DNA of 64,000 nucleotides from Pseudomonas fluorescens (GTDB taxonomy: Bacteria; Pseudomonadota; Gammaproteobacteria; Pseudomonadales; Pseudomonadaceae), in assembly GCF_902497875.1 (NCBI RefSeq), contig NZ_CABVHY010000012.1, positions 124,001 to 188,000 on the forward strand. Direction: 5' to 3'. The notes under the pieces were generated by a model that saw only the letters and a program-made list of their open reading frames with translations, was not told where the DNA came from and searched no databases. Below, one piece after another: positions 1 through 9,088 of this stretch (within the stretch, counting starts at the first letter, position 1; the number at the start of each line of letters is the position of its first letter). A program made the translations under genes and the position numbers.

Positions 1-2220
1 AATCCGTCGCTGGCCGCCGGTAAAACCTCGGCACCGGTCAATGGCCAGTTCGACGCCGCCGGCGCCCTGGGCCAGGCCCTGCGCGGCACCGGTCTGCAAC
101 TGGAACAAAGCAGCGCCGGCACCTACAGCCTGGTGACCGTTCCTGAGGGGGTGATGGCCCTGCCGGAAACGGCGGTGATCGGCGTGGAAAACAGCGAAAG
201 TGCCTGGGGACCAGCCGCCGGTTTCGTGGCCACTCGAACCGCTGCCGGGACCAAGACCGATACCGCCATCGTTGAAGTCCCCCGCTCGATGACCGTTATC
301 ACCCGCGAACAGCTGGATGAGCGCCAGGTGCTCAACCTCAATGACGCACTGCGTTACACCGCCGGCGTACAGAGCAGCGGCTACGGCTCCGACTCCCGTG
401 CCGACTGGCTGCGCGTGCGTGGCTTCGACCCGACCCAGTTCCTCGACGGCCTGCCGCTGCCCAAGGGCTCGTTCGCAAACCCGAAAGTCGAGCCCTGGAA
501 CCTGGAGCGCATCGCCGTACTGCGCGGCCCGGCCTCTTCGGTCTATGGCCAGACCCCGCCGGGCGGCATGCTCGACATGGTCAGCCGTCGTCCGCAGGCC
601 GAAAGCGCTCACCAGGTCGAAGCCCAGGCTGGCAGCAACGAACACAAACAGATCAACTTCGACAGCACCGGCAAGATCGATGACCAAGGCCAGTTTCTCT
701 ACCGCGTCAGCGGCGTAGTGCGCGACAGTAACGCTCCGGTCGACCATATCCCGGACAAGCGCTACAACCTCGCGCCGAGCCTGACCTGGAACATCAATGA
801 AGACACCAGCCTGACCTTCATCTCCCAGTACACCCGCGACGATACCGGCATCACTGGCCAGTTCCTGCCGCTGCAGGGCACCAAGCTCAGCTCGCCGGCC
901 GGGAAGATTTCCCATCACAAGAACCTCGGCGAGCCGGACTGGGACTACTACGACCGCACCTACTACGCCCTGGGTTATGCCTTTGAACACCGTTTGAACG
1001 ACGTCTGGCAATTCCGTCAGAACCTGCGCTACACCAAGAGCGACCTGGAATTCCAGGCGGTGAACGTCAACACCTTCAATACCGTCGACGCCGATGGCAA
1101 CGTCAACCGTGAGTCGGGCATCGTCAACGAAGACATCAGCCAGTTCGCGGTCGACAACAACTTCCAGGCTGACTTCGCCACCGGTGCAATCAGCCACACC
1201 CTGTTGCTGGGCCTGGATCACCAGCGCTCCAACACCAATTACCAGTGGCTGTACGGCATGGGCGTGCCGCCGATCAACGTCAACAACCCGATCCACGGGG
1301 CGGACATGTCCGGCGTCACTTACTTCGCCCTGCAGGACTTCAACCAGAAGACCCGCCAGACCGGCCTGTACGTCCAGGACCAGATGGCCTTGGACAACTG
1401 GCGCCTGACCCTCGGCGGTCGTGAAGACTGGGTCCACACCGGCACCACCTTCTACAACAACAACGATGTCACCAACACCCAGCGCGACAAAGCCTTCACC
1501 GGCAACGTCGGCCTCAGCTATGTGTTCGACAATGGCGTGACCCCTTATATCTCCTACACCGAGTCCTTCCAGCCGAGCATTGGCGCCAGCGTCTCGGCCA
1601 CCGAGTCGTTCAAGCCGACCGAAGGCCGTCAGTACGAAGTCGGGGTCAAGTACCAGCCGGTGGGCAGCAAGACCCTGCTGACCGCAGCGGTCTACGACCT
1701 GCGCCAGGAAAACGTGAACGTGACCGAAGGCAGCCTCACCCGCCAGGTCGGCGAGCTGCAGGTTCGCGGGCTTGAACTGGAGGCCACCACCGAGGTCACC
1801 GACAACTTCAAGGTCATCGGCTCCTACACCTACACCGACACCGAGATCCGCAAGGGTCTGGCCACCGAAGTCGGCAACCGCATGGCGCTGATCCCGCGCA
1901 ACCAGGCCACGTTGTGGGGTGATTACACCTGGCACGCGGGTCTGCTCGACGGTTTCGGCGTAGGTGCCGGGGTACGCTACGTGGGTGACACTTATGGCAA
2001 CGCCACCAATACCGATGTTGCCCATGTCAGCTCTTACACCGTCTATGACGCCGCTGTGCATTACGACCTCGGGCGCCTGGACAACAGCATGAAGGGGGTC
2101 ACGGTCGCGGTCGAAGCCAAGAACCTGTTCAACAAGGATTACCTGTCCAACTGTGACGGTTACTGGTGCTACTACGGCGACGAACGCAACGTCGTTGCCA
2201 GCGTTAACTACAAGTTCTAA
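1..2220 (+). CDS. TonB-dependent siderophore receptor with N-terminal STN domain (5' partial)
   Basis: Outer-membrane receptor that imports a ferric siderophore using TonB energy. The frame is open from base 1, so the start lies outside the window. The first ~45 visible residues (FDAAGALGQALRGTGLQLEQ and on) match the STN signalling domain of FecA/FpvA/PupB-type transducers. A plug domain follows (EVPRSMTVITREQL, then LRGPASSVYGQTPPGG), then a beta-barrel rich in aromatic strands ending in NYKF with terminal Phe. An STN domain implies signalling to an anti-sigma/ECF pair, but no such pair is visible here; it may lie upstream. A terminator follows, then a PepSY gene that probably helps iron release. 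The siderophore cannot be named from sequence alone. Confidence 0.93.
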   Translation, partial: NPSLAAGKTSAPVNGQFDAAGALGQALRGTGLQLEQSSAGTYSLVTVPEGVMALPETAVIGVENSESAWGPAAGFVATRTAAGTKTDTAIVEVPRSMTVITREQLDERQVLNLNDALRYTAGVQSSGYGSDSRADWLRVRGFDPTQFLDGLPLPKGSFANPKVEPWNLERIAVLRGPASSVYGQTPPGGMLDMVSRRPQAESAHQVEAQAGSNEHKQINFDSTGKIDDQGQFLYRVSGVVRDSNAPVDHIPDKRYNLAPSLTWNINEDTSLTFISQYTRDDTGITGQFLPLQGTKLSSPAGKISHHKNLGEPDWDYYDRTYYALGYAFEHRLNDVWQFRQNLRYTKSDLEFQAVNVNTFNTVDADGNVNRESGIVNEDISQFAVDNNFQADFATGAISHTLLLGLDHQRSNTNYQWLYGMGVPPINVNNPIHGADMSGVTYFALQDFNQKTRQTGLYVQDQMALDNWRLTLGGREDWVHTGTTFYNNNDVTNTQRDKAFTGNVGLSYVFDNGVTPYISYTESFQPSIGASVSATESFKPTEGRQYEVGVKYQPVGSKTLLTAAVYDLRQENVNVTEGSLTRQVGELQVRGLELEATTEVTDNFKVIGSYTYTDTEIRKGLATEVGNRMALIPRNQATLWGDYTWHAGLLDGFGVGAGVRYVGDTYGNATNTDVAHVSSYTVYDAAVHYDLGRLDNSMKGVTVAVEAKNLFNKDYLSNCDGYWCYYGDERNVVASVNYKF

Positions 2221-2239
2221 GCCGCACACCATGATTGAA

Positions 2240-2265
2240 GGGCCACCGTGCGGTGGCCCTTTTTG
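2240..2265 (+). terminator. Rho-independent terminator after the siderophore receptor
   Basis: A 9-bp perfect stem, GGGCCACCG / CGGTGGCCC, with a 2-base gap is followed by five T. It sits 19 bases after the receptor stop and 15 bases before the PepSY gene. The downstream genes therefore need read-through or their own promoter. Confidence 0.85.
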
Positions 2266-2279
2266 CATTTGGATAACCG

Positions 2280-3410
2280 ATGAAAAGCACAACCATCCGC
2301 CGCTGGTCCTTTATCCACACCTGGACCAGCCTGATCTGCACCGTCTTCCTGTTGATGCTGGCATTGACCGGCTTGCCGTTGATTTTTCATCACGAGATCG
2401 ATCACCTGCTGGGGGACGCGCCCGAGCTCAAGCAGCTGCCGGCCGACACCGCGCGGCTGGATTTACAACAGCTGGTGCGCGCCGCCGAGGCCCATCGGCC
2501 GGGCGAGGTGATGCAGTATTTCGGTTGGGATGAAGAAGACCCCAACGGCGTGATCGCGATCATGGCGCCCACCGCCGGCACCGAACCCAACTCGTCCCAC
2601 ACCTTCATGCTCGACGCCCGCACCGGAGAAGCCCTGGAAGTCCCCTCGGCCAATGGCGGGCTGATGATGGTCATGCTGCGTCTGCACGTGGACATGTTCG
2701 CCGGTCTGCCGGGCAAATTACTGCTGGCGTTCATGGGGATCCTGTTCGTGTTGGCGATCATTTCCGGCACGGTGCTGTACCTGCCGTTCATGCGCAGGCT
2801 GAAATTCGCCACGGTACGCCAGGACAAATCCACCCGCCTGCGCTGGCTCGACCTGCACAACCTGATCGGCGTGGTCACCCTGACCTGGGCGCTGGTGGTC
2901 GGTGTCACCGGGGTGATCAGCGCCTGCGCCGACCTGCTGATCGCCGCCTGGCGCAATGACAGCCTCAGCGCAATGATCGAACCTTACCGCGGCGCCCCGC
3001 CGCTGACCCAACTGGCGCCAGCCAGCCGTTTGCTCGAGATTGCCGAAAGCGTGGCGCCAGGCATGCAGCCAGACTTCATCGCCTTCCCCGGCACGCGGTT
3101 TTCCAGCGAGCATCACTACGCGGTATTCATGAAAGGCAGCACCCACCTGACCTCGCATTTGCTGACCCCGGTGCTGATCGACGCCAACACCCTGCAGGTC
3201 ACCGCCGTCGCCGAACGGCCGTGGTACATGGACGCCATGGGCATGTCGCAACCACTGCACTTCGGCGACTACGGCGGCATGCCGATGAAGATCCTCTGGG
3301 CGGCGCTCGATGTGCTGACGATCATCGTCCTGGGCAGCGGCGTGTATCTGTGGGCAGTGCGGCGCAAGGCGGCAAAACCGGTGATCGCTGAAGTGGAAAC
3401 TGCCTCGTGA
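2280..3410 (+). CDS. PepSY-associated TM-helix membrane protein, probable ferric-siderophore reductase type
   Basis: Inner-membrane protein of 376 aa. A first TM helix lies at residues ~12-32, after the RRWSFIHTWTSL motif typical of PepSY_TM proteins. A large periplasmic part follows, then further helices at ~150-170, ~195-220 and ~335-355. Conserved His residues (HTW, HHEIDH, LHVDM, LHNLIG, LHFGDYGG) are what the family uses for heme or metal. Relatives such as FpvG of P. aeruginosa act in periplasmic reduction of ferri-siderophore. Its position behind a siderophore receptor supports that role, though the electron donor and substrate are inferred. It overlaps the next gene by 4 bases (GTGA). 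Confidence 0.82.
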   Translation: MKSTTIRRWSFIHTWTSLICTVFLLMLALTGLPLIFHHEIDHLLGDAPELKQLPADTARLDLQQLVRAAEAHRPGEVMQYFGWDEEDPNGVIAIMAPTAGTEPNSSHTFMLDARTGEALEVPSANGGLMMVMLRLHVDMFAGLPGKLLLAFMGILFVLAIISGTVLYLPFMRRLKFATVRQDKSTRLRWLDLHNLIGVVTLTWALVVGVTGVISACADLLIAAWRNDSLSAMIEPYRGAPPLTQLAPASRLLEIAESVAPGMQPDFIAFPGTRFSSEHHYAVFMKGSTHLTSHLLTPVLIDANTLQVTAVAERPWYMDAMGMSQPLHFGDYGGMPMKILWAALDVLTIIVLGSGVYLWAVRRKAAKPVIAEVETAS

Positions 3411-3595
3411 AGCCCAGACAATCGAACTTCTGGAAGGTCTTCGGTACGCCCATGGTCCTTGGTCTGTTGACTGCCACCGGACTGTTCGCCGCGCTGCTCG
3501 GGGAGGGTGTGTGGGATGGATTGAGCTGGATTGGCTTGGGGATGCCGGCGGTGATTGGGTTGCGGGGGTTGTTCAAAGGGCGTGCTCGGGGCTGA
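3407..3595 (+). CDS. Small hypothetical membrane protein
   Basis: A 62-aa ORF starting with GTG inside the stop of the PepSY gene (GTGA overlap), so translational coupling is likely. Two hydrophobic stretches at residues ~14-30 and ~36-52 predict a two-helix inner-membrane protein, and the tail is basic (GLFKGRARG). I do not recognise the family. Its position suggests a small accessory partner of the PepSY protein in siderophore processing, which is inference from context only. Confidence 0.6.
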   Translation: MKPRQSNFWKVFGTPMVLGLLTATGLFAALLGEGVWDGLSWIGLGMPAVIGLRGLFKGRARG

Positions 3596-3618
3596 AATTC
3601 TTGGTGCCTGACAGGACC

Positions 3619-3713
3619 CCATCGCGAGCAGGCTCGCTCCCACACTGGATCGGCCGCTGATCACAAGTCTGTGGCCAACCGAAAACCCTGTGGGAGCGCG
3701 CCTGCTCGCGATA
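3619..3713. repeat. REPIN: two inverted REP copies of the GTGGGAGCG..TCGCGAT family
   Basis: Left copy CATCGCGAGCAGGCTCGCTC and right copy GTGGGAGCGCGCCTGCTCGC are in opposite orientation about 45 bases apart. This is the usual Pseudomonas REP doublet. It fills the gap between the small membrane protein and the GST gene. Confidence 0.9.
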
Positions 3714-3813
3714 GCGGCCCCACAGGCACCGAATCATTCCCCGATTCAAACCCCTCGCCAGCCACCACAGAACTTAATAGGCTAACCCCCTGCCCATCCT
3801 GTGAGAAAAACCC

Positions 3814-4443
3814 ATGTCCGCCCCCAGCATGACCTTATTCCACAACCCGGCTTCGCCCTACGTTCGCAAAGTGATGGTGCTGCTCCACGAAACCGGCCAA
3901 CTGAATCGCGTAGCGCTGCAAAACAGCCAACTCAGCCCGGTCAGCCCGGACGCCGCCCTCAACCGGGACAACCCGCTGGGCAAAATCCCGGCCCTGCGCC
4001 TGGCCGACGGCAACGTACTGCACGACAGCCGGGTGATCCTCGATTACCTCGACCACCAGCACGTCGGCAACCCGCTGATCCCCCGCGACGGCTCGGCCCG
4101 CTGGCGGCGCCTGACCCTGGCCTCGATGGCCGATGGAATCCTCGACGCCTCGGTGTTGGTGCGATACGAAGTCGCCCTGCGCGCCCCGGAAAAACACTGG
4201 GACGAATGGCTCGAAGCCCAACGCGAGAAAATCCGCCGCGCCCTGGCCGTGTTCGAAGCCGATGCGATCGCCGAACTCACCTGCCATTTCGACGTCGCCG
4301 CCATCAGCGTGGCCTGCGCCCTCGGCTACCTGGACTTCCGCCATCCAGACCTGAAATGGCGTAAAGCCAACCCGAAACTCGCCGACTGGTATGCCGAAGT
4401 CAGTCAGCGGCCGTCGATGCTGGAGACCCAGCCACCGGTTTGA
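3814..4443 (+). CDS. Glutathione S-transferase family protein
   Basis: Cytosolic protein of 209 aa. The N-terminal thioredoxin-like domain (residues ~5-82) shows the usual pattern MTLFHNPASPYVRKV, then NPLGKIPALRLADG with the cis-Pro, then DSRVILDYLD of the glutathione-binding loop. An all-helical C-terminal domain follows (~95-200). Ser or Tyr near SPY is the likely thiol-activating residue. The gene stands alone between two REP blocks. The start ATG is preceded by GAGAAA. Family is clear; substrate is unknown. Confidence 0.9.
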   Translation: MSAPSMTLFHNPASPYVRKVMVLLHETGQLNRVALQNSQLSPVSPDAALNRDNPLGKIPALRLADGNVLHDSRVILDYLDHQHVGNPLIPRDGSARWRRLTLASMADGILDASVLVRYEVALRAPEKHWDEWLEAQREKIRRALAVFEADAIAELTCHFDVAAISVACALGYLDFRHPDLKWRKANPKLADWYAEVSQRPSMLETQPPV

Positions 4444-4466
4444 ATAAGCAGTGACTGACCTGCCCT

Positions 4467-4559
4467 CATCGCGAGCAAGCCCGCTCCCACGGATTCAGGT
4501 CTGCTCGCGATAGGGGAATCAATGCAAGACCAATGTGGGAGCGAGCCTGCTCGCGATAG
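4467..4559. repeat. REP cluster (GTGGGAGCG family)
   Basis: Holds an inverted REP (CATCGCGAGCAAGCCCGCTC), a half copy (CTGCTCGCGATAG) and a forward copy (GTGGGAGCGAGCCTGCTCGC). It lies between the GST gene and the first RHS cassette. Confidence 0.88.
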
Positions 4560-4634
4560 CACCACCCCGGATCCAGACGAAACAACCCAGCACTCCGTGT
4601 CGCCAACTTCTGATACTCCTGCAAGCCCAAAACC

Positions 4635-4718
4635 CTAGCAGTTCTGCTAGCTAGGCAACGACTGAAAAAACGCCGATGCTGAAGGCCAGCTTTTTGGACC
4701 TTGCACGGAGCTCAGCCA
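4635..4718 (+). promoter_or_regulatory. RHS cassette 5' element, copy 1 (palindrome plus 68-base leader)
   Basis: Begins with the palindrome CTAGCAGTTCTGCTAG (4635-4650), then TAGGCA and a leader ending GGAGCTCAGCCA before the ATG. Sequence left of the preceding CCC is unrelated to the other copies, so the palindrome marks the left edge of the shared block. GGAG (4707-4710) is the ribosome site. The same arrangement occurs at 5795, 14548 and 16716. Whether it is a promoter, an RNA hairpin or a recombination edge cannot be decided from sequence. Confidence 0.7.
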
Positions 4719-5723
4719 ATGTCTACTTCCCCTCGCGAAACCGTACTGTGTCGCTACCACCACGATGCCCTTGACCGCTTGGCAGACTGCACGCTATTCG
4801 AAGAACCCGGCATCCAGCGCTTTTACTGCGAATCCCGCCTGGCCACCGAAATACAAGGCCCGGTGCAATGCAGCATTTTCCAGCACGACGACCAACTGTT
4901 GGCGCAACAGCAGTCCCAAGGTGGCCGGATTGACACCCACTTACTGGCAACCGATCAACAACGTTCGGTATTAAACGCGCTCGACGCGACCCGGCCTCAC
5001 CCCCTCACCTATGCACCTTACGGCCATCGCCCGCAGGAGAATGGTTTACTCAGCTTGCTCGGGTTCAACGGCGAACGACCGGATCCGATAACCGGGCATT
5101 ATCATTTGGGCAATGGTTACAGGCAGTTCAATCCGGTGTTGATGCGGTTCAACAGCCCGGACAGTTGGAGTCCATTTGGCAAGGGAGGGTTGAATGCGTA
5201 TGGATATTGCGCTGGGGATCCGGTAAATCAAAGTGATCCGACTGGGCACTTTTCGGTGTTTGGAATTTTAAAATTAGCTTCCTCCGGTGCGCTCTTAACA
5301 GGGATAGCTGGGAGTGTTGCTTCGAAATTCATAAAAGATGAGGATATAGCTAACCCGCTAAGAATCACTTCAATCGCTCTTTTAGGTGTGTCCGCAGTAG
5401 CACTAGGCCTTGCTGCCATGGGACCTCGGATAATGGCGAAATTCAACGCACGTCCGGCGCAAATCAATGCACGTAGGGCGATGGACTCGCGCCGTTCAGT
5501 GAATACACCTCCTGAGGCCTTTGAGATGCAGCCATCAACAAGGCCCAGATCTCAAACTACCCAAAATCCGGCAAACCACACACCTGCCAGCCAAGGTAAC
5601 TTTGAAAATACCCGTCATCTGCAAGGTGATGCGCAACCTGGAGCGCGTGTCCCCGGACCACAGTCCAATGCAAATGAAAATGCAGCTCTCAACCCCAACC
5701 TGAAGGAACTTCGTCAAAGTTGA
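4719..5723 (+). CDS. Orphan RHS-core protein with variable C-terminal tail (RHS1)
   Basis: 334 aa from ATG 4719; an upstream TTG at 4701 is in frame but GGAG points to 4719. Residues 1-177 are a short RHS core: SPRETVLCRYHHDALDRLAD, then LGFNGERPDPITGHYHLGNG, FNPVLMRFNSPDSWSPFGKG, and DPTGH at 173-177. This is the RHS-associated core without the long YD-repeat shell. The tail after DPTGH is unique here: two hydrophobic helices (~residues 185-203 and ~215-238), then a Ser/Pro/Asn-rich end. In the polymorphic-toxin model the tail would be the effector. No VgrG, PAAR or Tc partner and no immunity gene are nearby. Toxin activity is unproven. Confidence 0.82.
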   Translation: MSTSPRETVLCRYHHDALDRLADCTLFEEPGIQRFYCESRLATEIQGPVQCSIFQHDDQLLAQQQSQGGRIDTHLLATDQQRSVLNALDATRPHPLTYAPYGHRPQENGLLSLLGFNGERPDPITGHYHLGNGYRQFNPVLMRFNSPDSWSPFGKGGLNAYGYCAGDPVNQSDPTGHFSVFGILKLASSGALLTGIAGSVASKFIKDEDIANPLRITSIALLGVSAVALGLAAMGPRIMAKFNARPAQINARRAMDSRRSVNTPPEAFEMQPSTRPRSQTTQNPANHTPASQGNFENTRHLQGDAQPGARVPGPQSNANENAALNPNLKELRQS

Positions 5724-5794
5724 TGAACCTCTCGGCGTAACGTGCTCGCAAAAACAGACCTTACTGAAGCCGCCGCTCGGAGACGAGCGGCACC

Positions 5795-5944
5795 CTAGCA
5801 GTTCTACTAGTAGGCAAAGACTGAAAAAATTCCGATGCTGAAGATCCATTTTTTTGGGCATTGCATGGAGCTCAGTCAATGCCTACTTCCCCTCGCGAAA
5901 CCGTACTGTGTCACTACCACTACGACCCGCTGGGCAAAATGTAG
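5795..5944 (+). pseudogene. RHS cassette remnant: 5' element plus first 21 codons
   Basis: A second copy of the RHS 5' element, with palindrome CTAGCAGTTCTACTAG (one mismatch, 5795-5810) and a leader very like that of RHS1. The ATG is at 5879, again exactly 68 bases after the palindrome. The frame reads MPTSPRETVLCHYHYDPLGK-M and stops at 5942, where homology ends. The rest of the gene is gone. It looks like a leftover of a deleted cassette or a recombination scar. Confidence 0.8.
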
Positions 5945-5986
5945 AGGATCCTGACCACCCCGCGACGGTCTTGACGTACAGGAAAC

Positions 5987-6012
5987 AAGCTGGCGATTTT
6001 AATCGCCAGCTT
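5987..6012 (-). terminator. Hairpin terminator downstream of creD
   Basis: Perfect 12-bp inverted repeat AAGCTGGCGATT / AATCGCCAGCTT with a TT loop, followed on the minus strand by GTTT. It lies 38 bases past the creD stop. The rest of 5724-6049 holds only the RHS stub. Confidence 0.7.
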
Positions 6013-6049
6013 TGCCCCCACCACTTGATCCTCCCGCAACCCCAACGAC

Positions 6050-7423
6050 CTACTCACGGGTCACCTCGATATCAAACTCCAGTGGCTTGGCTTTGCCCTG
6101 ACCAATCCCATACCAGTCAAGTTTGCGAGTCAGCACCATAAACACACCCAGCAGCCCAAACAGCAGTAACGAGCCCATCAGCAACGCGTAGTCCTCGGCA
6201 CTGAGCAAGCCATACAGCAGGCCATACAACGCCGCCAACCCTCCCGCGAAACTCAAGCCGTGCCAAAGACTGCGCAGCACATGGCTGACATAAAAGCCGA
6301 TCAACACCACGCAGGCGGCAGCTGACAACATATAAGCCAAGGCAAACCCGATGTGCTCGGACAGCGACAACAGCAACAGATAGAAAAACGCCAGCGCCAC
6401 ACCCACCAACGCGTACTGGATCGGATGCACTGCCATGCTCTTGAGCACTTCGAACAGGAAGAATCCGGCGAAGGTCAGGGCAATGAACAGCAGCGCGTAT
6501 TTGATCGCCCGGTCGCTCTTGAGGTACTGATCCACCGGTTCGATGAAGCTCACCCCAAAGCTGCGGCTCTTGAATTCTTCGCATCGCTCGCTGGCCAGGC
6601 AGTTGGACAGGGCTTCTTCGAGGTTGGTGGAAAAGAACGAGGTCTGCCAATTCGCGGTAAACCCTGCTCCGGTGATTTCACGCTGGGTCGGCAGGTAGTT
6701 GCCGATAAAGCTTGGGTGAGGCCAGTTGGCGGCCAATTGCACCTTGCTGGTTTTGCCGACCGGGATGATCTGCAACTGCCCGGTGCCTTGCAGGCGCAAG
6801 TCAAACGCGAACGCCAGTTGCGTGGCCTGCCTGACGTCCCGCCCCGGCAACGGCACATGCACACCCTCACCCAGCCAGCTCACTTGTGAGCCCGGGACAA
6901 AGTCCAGGTTCTGGCCATTGAGTTCCAGTTTCAGGGCATTCTCGATCCCTCGAATATCGCTGATACCGACCGCCAGAAATGCCTGATCGAACTGATAGTC
7001 GACGAAATCTTCCTTGATTCCCCACTGCTCGGGAAGCGCGAAATGACCGCTGATGCGGTTGTCGGCATGGAACAGCCGCGCCTGATAAATCCCCCGCGCC
7101 CGCAATTCGGTCTGCACCTTGCCGTCTAGTTCAAAACGCTCCGGCAGGAAATACAGCCGACCGCGTTCTTCGCCGATTTCCTGGTAGCGCTTGCTGGTTT
7201 TCTCATTGGTTTTCCAGGTGCGCACCACTTTGCGATACGGCACCACCATGATCGGGCCGCTCAGCTGCTGGCTGTAGCTGGAACTGCGTGCGATGTCTTC
7301 AAGGACACCGTCGCGCAGTTGCTGACGGTCATTGATGATGCCGTTGATCATCAGCAGCGGAATCAGCAACAGCAGAATCAAAAGGGCAATCGCCCCCAGT
7401 TTTAAAGTCAGGCTGCGGTTCAT
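6050..7423 (-). CDS. creD: Inner-membrane protein CreD
   Basis: 457 aa from the ATG at 7423, preceded by GGGAGAG; longer in-frame starts run into the REP block and are rejected. There is one N-terminal helix (residues ~8-28, AIALLILLLLIPLLMINGI), a large periplasmic domain, and about five helices from residue ~310 to 440. Length and topology fit CreD, a stress/envelope protein of the CreBC regulon linked in Pseudomonas to beta-lactam response. It lies downstream of creC but 246 bases away, with a REPIN between, so separate transcription is likely. Confidence 0.92.
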   Translation of the reverse strand: MNRSLTLKLGAIALLILLLLIPLLMINGIINDRQQLRDGVLEDIARSSSYSQQLSGPIMVVPYRKVVRTWKTNEKTSKRYQEIGEERGRLYFLPERFELDGKVQTELRARGIYQARLFHADNRISGHFALPEQWGIKEDFVDYQFDQAFLAVGISDIRGIENALKLELNGQNLDFVPGSQVSWLGEGVHVPLPGRDVRQATQLAFAFDLRLQGTGQLQIIPVGKTSKVQLAANWPHPSFIGNYLPTQREITGAGFTANWQTSFFSTNLEEALSNCLASERCEEFKSRSFGVSFIEPVDQYLKSDRAIKYALLFIALTFAGFFLFEVLKSMAVHPIQYALVGVALAFFYLLLLSLSEHIGFALAYMLSAAACVVLIGFYVSHVLRSLWHGLSFAGGLAALYGLLYGLLSAEDYALLMGSLLLFGLLGVFMVLTRKLDWYGIGQGKAKPLEFDIEVTRE

Positions 7424-7533
7424 GGATCTCTCCCTGTTTGGATGGGGAGAGTCTGTGGTGGTTGTGTGGGGGTTTTGTGGGGGGAATGTGGAGAGTGAGT
7501 GGAGAAAAAAGATCCGATCTGTGAACCGTACCC

Positions 7534-7668
7534 CTGTGGCGAGGGGGCTTGCCCCCGCTCGGCTGCGAAGCAGTCGTAAAAGCGGAGAATGAGGTGTATC
7601 TGACGAAACACAGTCGTATTTTTTGGGGCTGCTTTGCAGCCCAGCGGGGGCAAGCCCCCTCACCACAA
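7534..7668. repeat. REPIN of the GTGGCGAGGGGGCTTGCCCCCG family
   Basis: TGTGGCGAGGGGGCTTGCCC at the left and its inverse AGCGGGGGCAAGCCCCCTCA at the right, about 85 bases apart, with the GGCTGC..GCAGCC side arms. It fills the gap between creD and the creC stop at 7670. Confidence 0.88.
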
Positions 7669-7669
7669 G

Positions 7670-9088
7670 TCAGGGCAGACGCAATGTCACCTCTACCCCA
7701 CCCGGTACGTTGCCGATGTGCAACTCGCCACCGTGCAACTGCACCACTTCTTCAACAAAATTCAACCCAAGCCCGGTGCTTTTACGCCCGCTGTCCGGGC
7801 GCGCCAAGGAGTAGAAGCGCTCGCTCAAGCGCGGCAAGGCGTAATCGGGAATCGGGTCGGCCTGGTTGAACAGTTTGAGCTCGATCTGCTCACCCACCTG
7901 CTCGGCGCTGAATCGCAACACCCCATGAGACGGGATGAAATCCAGCGCATTCTCCAGCAGATTGGCCAATGCCTGACGCAACAAAAACGGCTCGCCCGAC
8001 AGGCTCAATCTCGAAGCCACCTGCTGCTCGACCTGTAGATGCTTACGCTCGATCCGCGCACTCCGGGCACTCAGCAACTCTTCCAGCAGCGGCACCAAGG
8101 GTACTGCCACCCGCTCCTCCAGCCCCTGGCGCTGCTCGACCAGTGCCAGGTTCAACAGTCGCTCGATCAACTGCTGCATGCGCGCGCTTTCGCAATTGAT
8201 ATTGCTGACGAAACGCTGCCGTTGCGCCAGCGACATTTCGTCCTGGAGCAATTCGGCGGCGCCGCGAATCGCCGCCAGCGGGCTCTTCAATTCATGGGTC
8301 AGGGTGTGGACATAACGTTCGACGTAAGCCTTGCCTTCAAGCTGAGTGCGCATGTGTTCGACCGCCGTGGCCAACTGCTCCAGCTCGCCACCGCGATACT
8401 GCGGCAACTCGGCGCGGCGGCCCTCGCTGACGGCCTGGGCATAGGCGGTCAAGCGCCGCAGTGCTGCGCTGAGCCACCAGGACAGCGCGGCGCCGAACAG
8501 CAAACCGAGGCCGATCAACCCCGCGCCGTACCACAACAGACGCCGCTCGGTGCGGTCGACGTAGGGCTGCAACGAGCTGTTGGGCTTGGCCACGGTGACC
8601 GCGCCAATGATCTGGCCGTTGTCGCGGATCGGCGCGCCGACGTGCATCACCGATGAGTCGGGATCTGCCGGATCGTTGCGGGTCGAGCGGGCGCCGTATT
8701 CGCCACGCAGGGTCAGGTACACGTCGTTCCAGCGTGAATAATCCTGCCCCACTGCCACGCCGCTCGAGTCCAGCAGCACGATGCCTTGGGCATCGGTGAC
8801 ATAGATGCGGTGATTGACCTGATTCTTAGGCAAGCCCCAGATGGTCGCCGCCGGTTGCCGTTCGCCGTAGGCCTTGAGCAGGTCCGGCCAGCGGCTTTGG
8901 GCAAGCGTCCCGGACTTGAGGTCATCGCGCAGGATCTCGGCCATCAGGTTGGCGGTGTCCACCAGGGTTTCCTCGGTGGACTGGCGCACGCCCGGGCGGA
9001 TTTCTTGCATCACCGTGCTAAGCACAAAATAGCCGGTGAAGCTGATAAACAGCAGATACACCAGGAAAATCCGGATACCCAGCGGCAT
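7670..9088 (-). CDS. creC: Sensor histidine kinase CreC
   Basis: 472 aa, membrane sensor of the CreBC two-component system. TM1 lies at ~7-27, a periplasmic sensor domain follows, TM2 at ~180-200, then HAMP. The H-box LTHELKSPLAAIRG holds the phospho-accepting His. The N-box is LANLLENALDF and a glycine-rich ATP lid is GLGLNFVEEVV. Its ATG overlaps the creB stop by one base (TGATG), so the two are co-translated. In Pseudomonas this system responds to cell-wall inhibition and metabolic state; the signal is not visible here. Confidence 0.95.
   Translation of the reverse strand: MPLGIRIFLVYLLFISFTGYFVLSTVMQEIRPGVRQSTEETLVDTANLMAEILRDDLKSGTLAQSRWPDLLKAYGERQPAATIWGLPKNQVNHRIYVTDAQGIVLLDSSGVAVGQDYSRWNDVYLTLRGEYGARSTRNDPADPDSSVMHVGAPIRDNGQIIGAVTVAKPNSSLQPYVDRTERRLLWYGAGLIGLGLLFGAALSWWLSAALRRLTAYAQAVSEGRRAELPQYRGGELEQLATAVEHMRTQLEGKAYVERYVHTLTHELKSPLAAIRGAAELLQDEMSLAQRQRFVSNINCESARMQQLIERLLNLALVEQRQGLEERVAVPLVPLLEELLSARSARIERKHLQVEQQVASRLSLSGEPFLLRQALANLLENALDFIPSHGVLRFSAEQVGEQIELKLFNQADPIPDYALPRLSERFYSLARPDSGRKSTGLGLNFVEEVVQLHGGELHIGNVPGGVEVTLRLP

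Noticed and set aside
5535..5879. 114-aa ORF on the - strand under RHS1 and its leader
   Set aside because: Overlaps the RHS1 tail and the conserved RHS leader, with no ribosome site.
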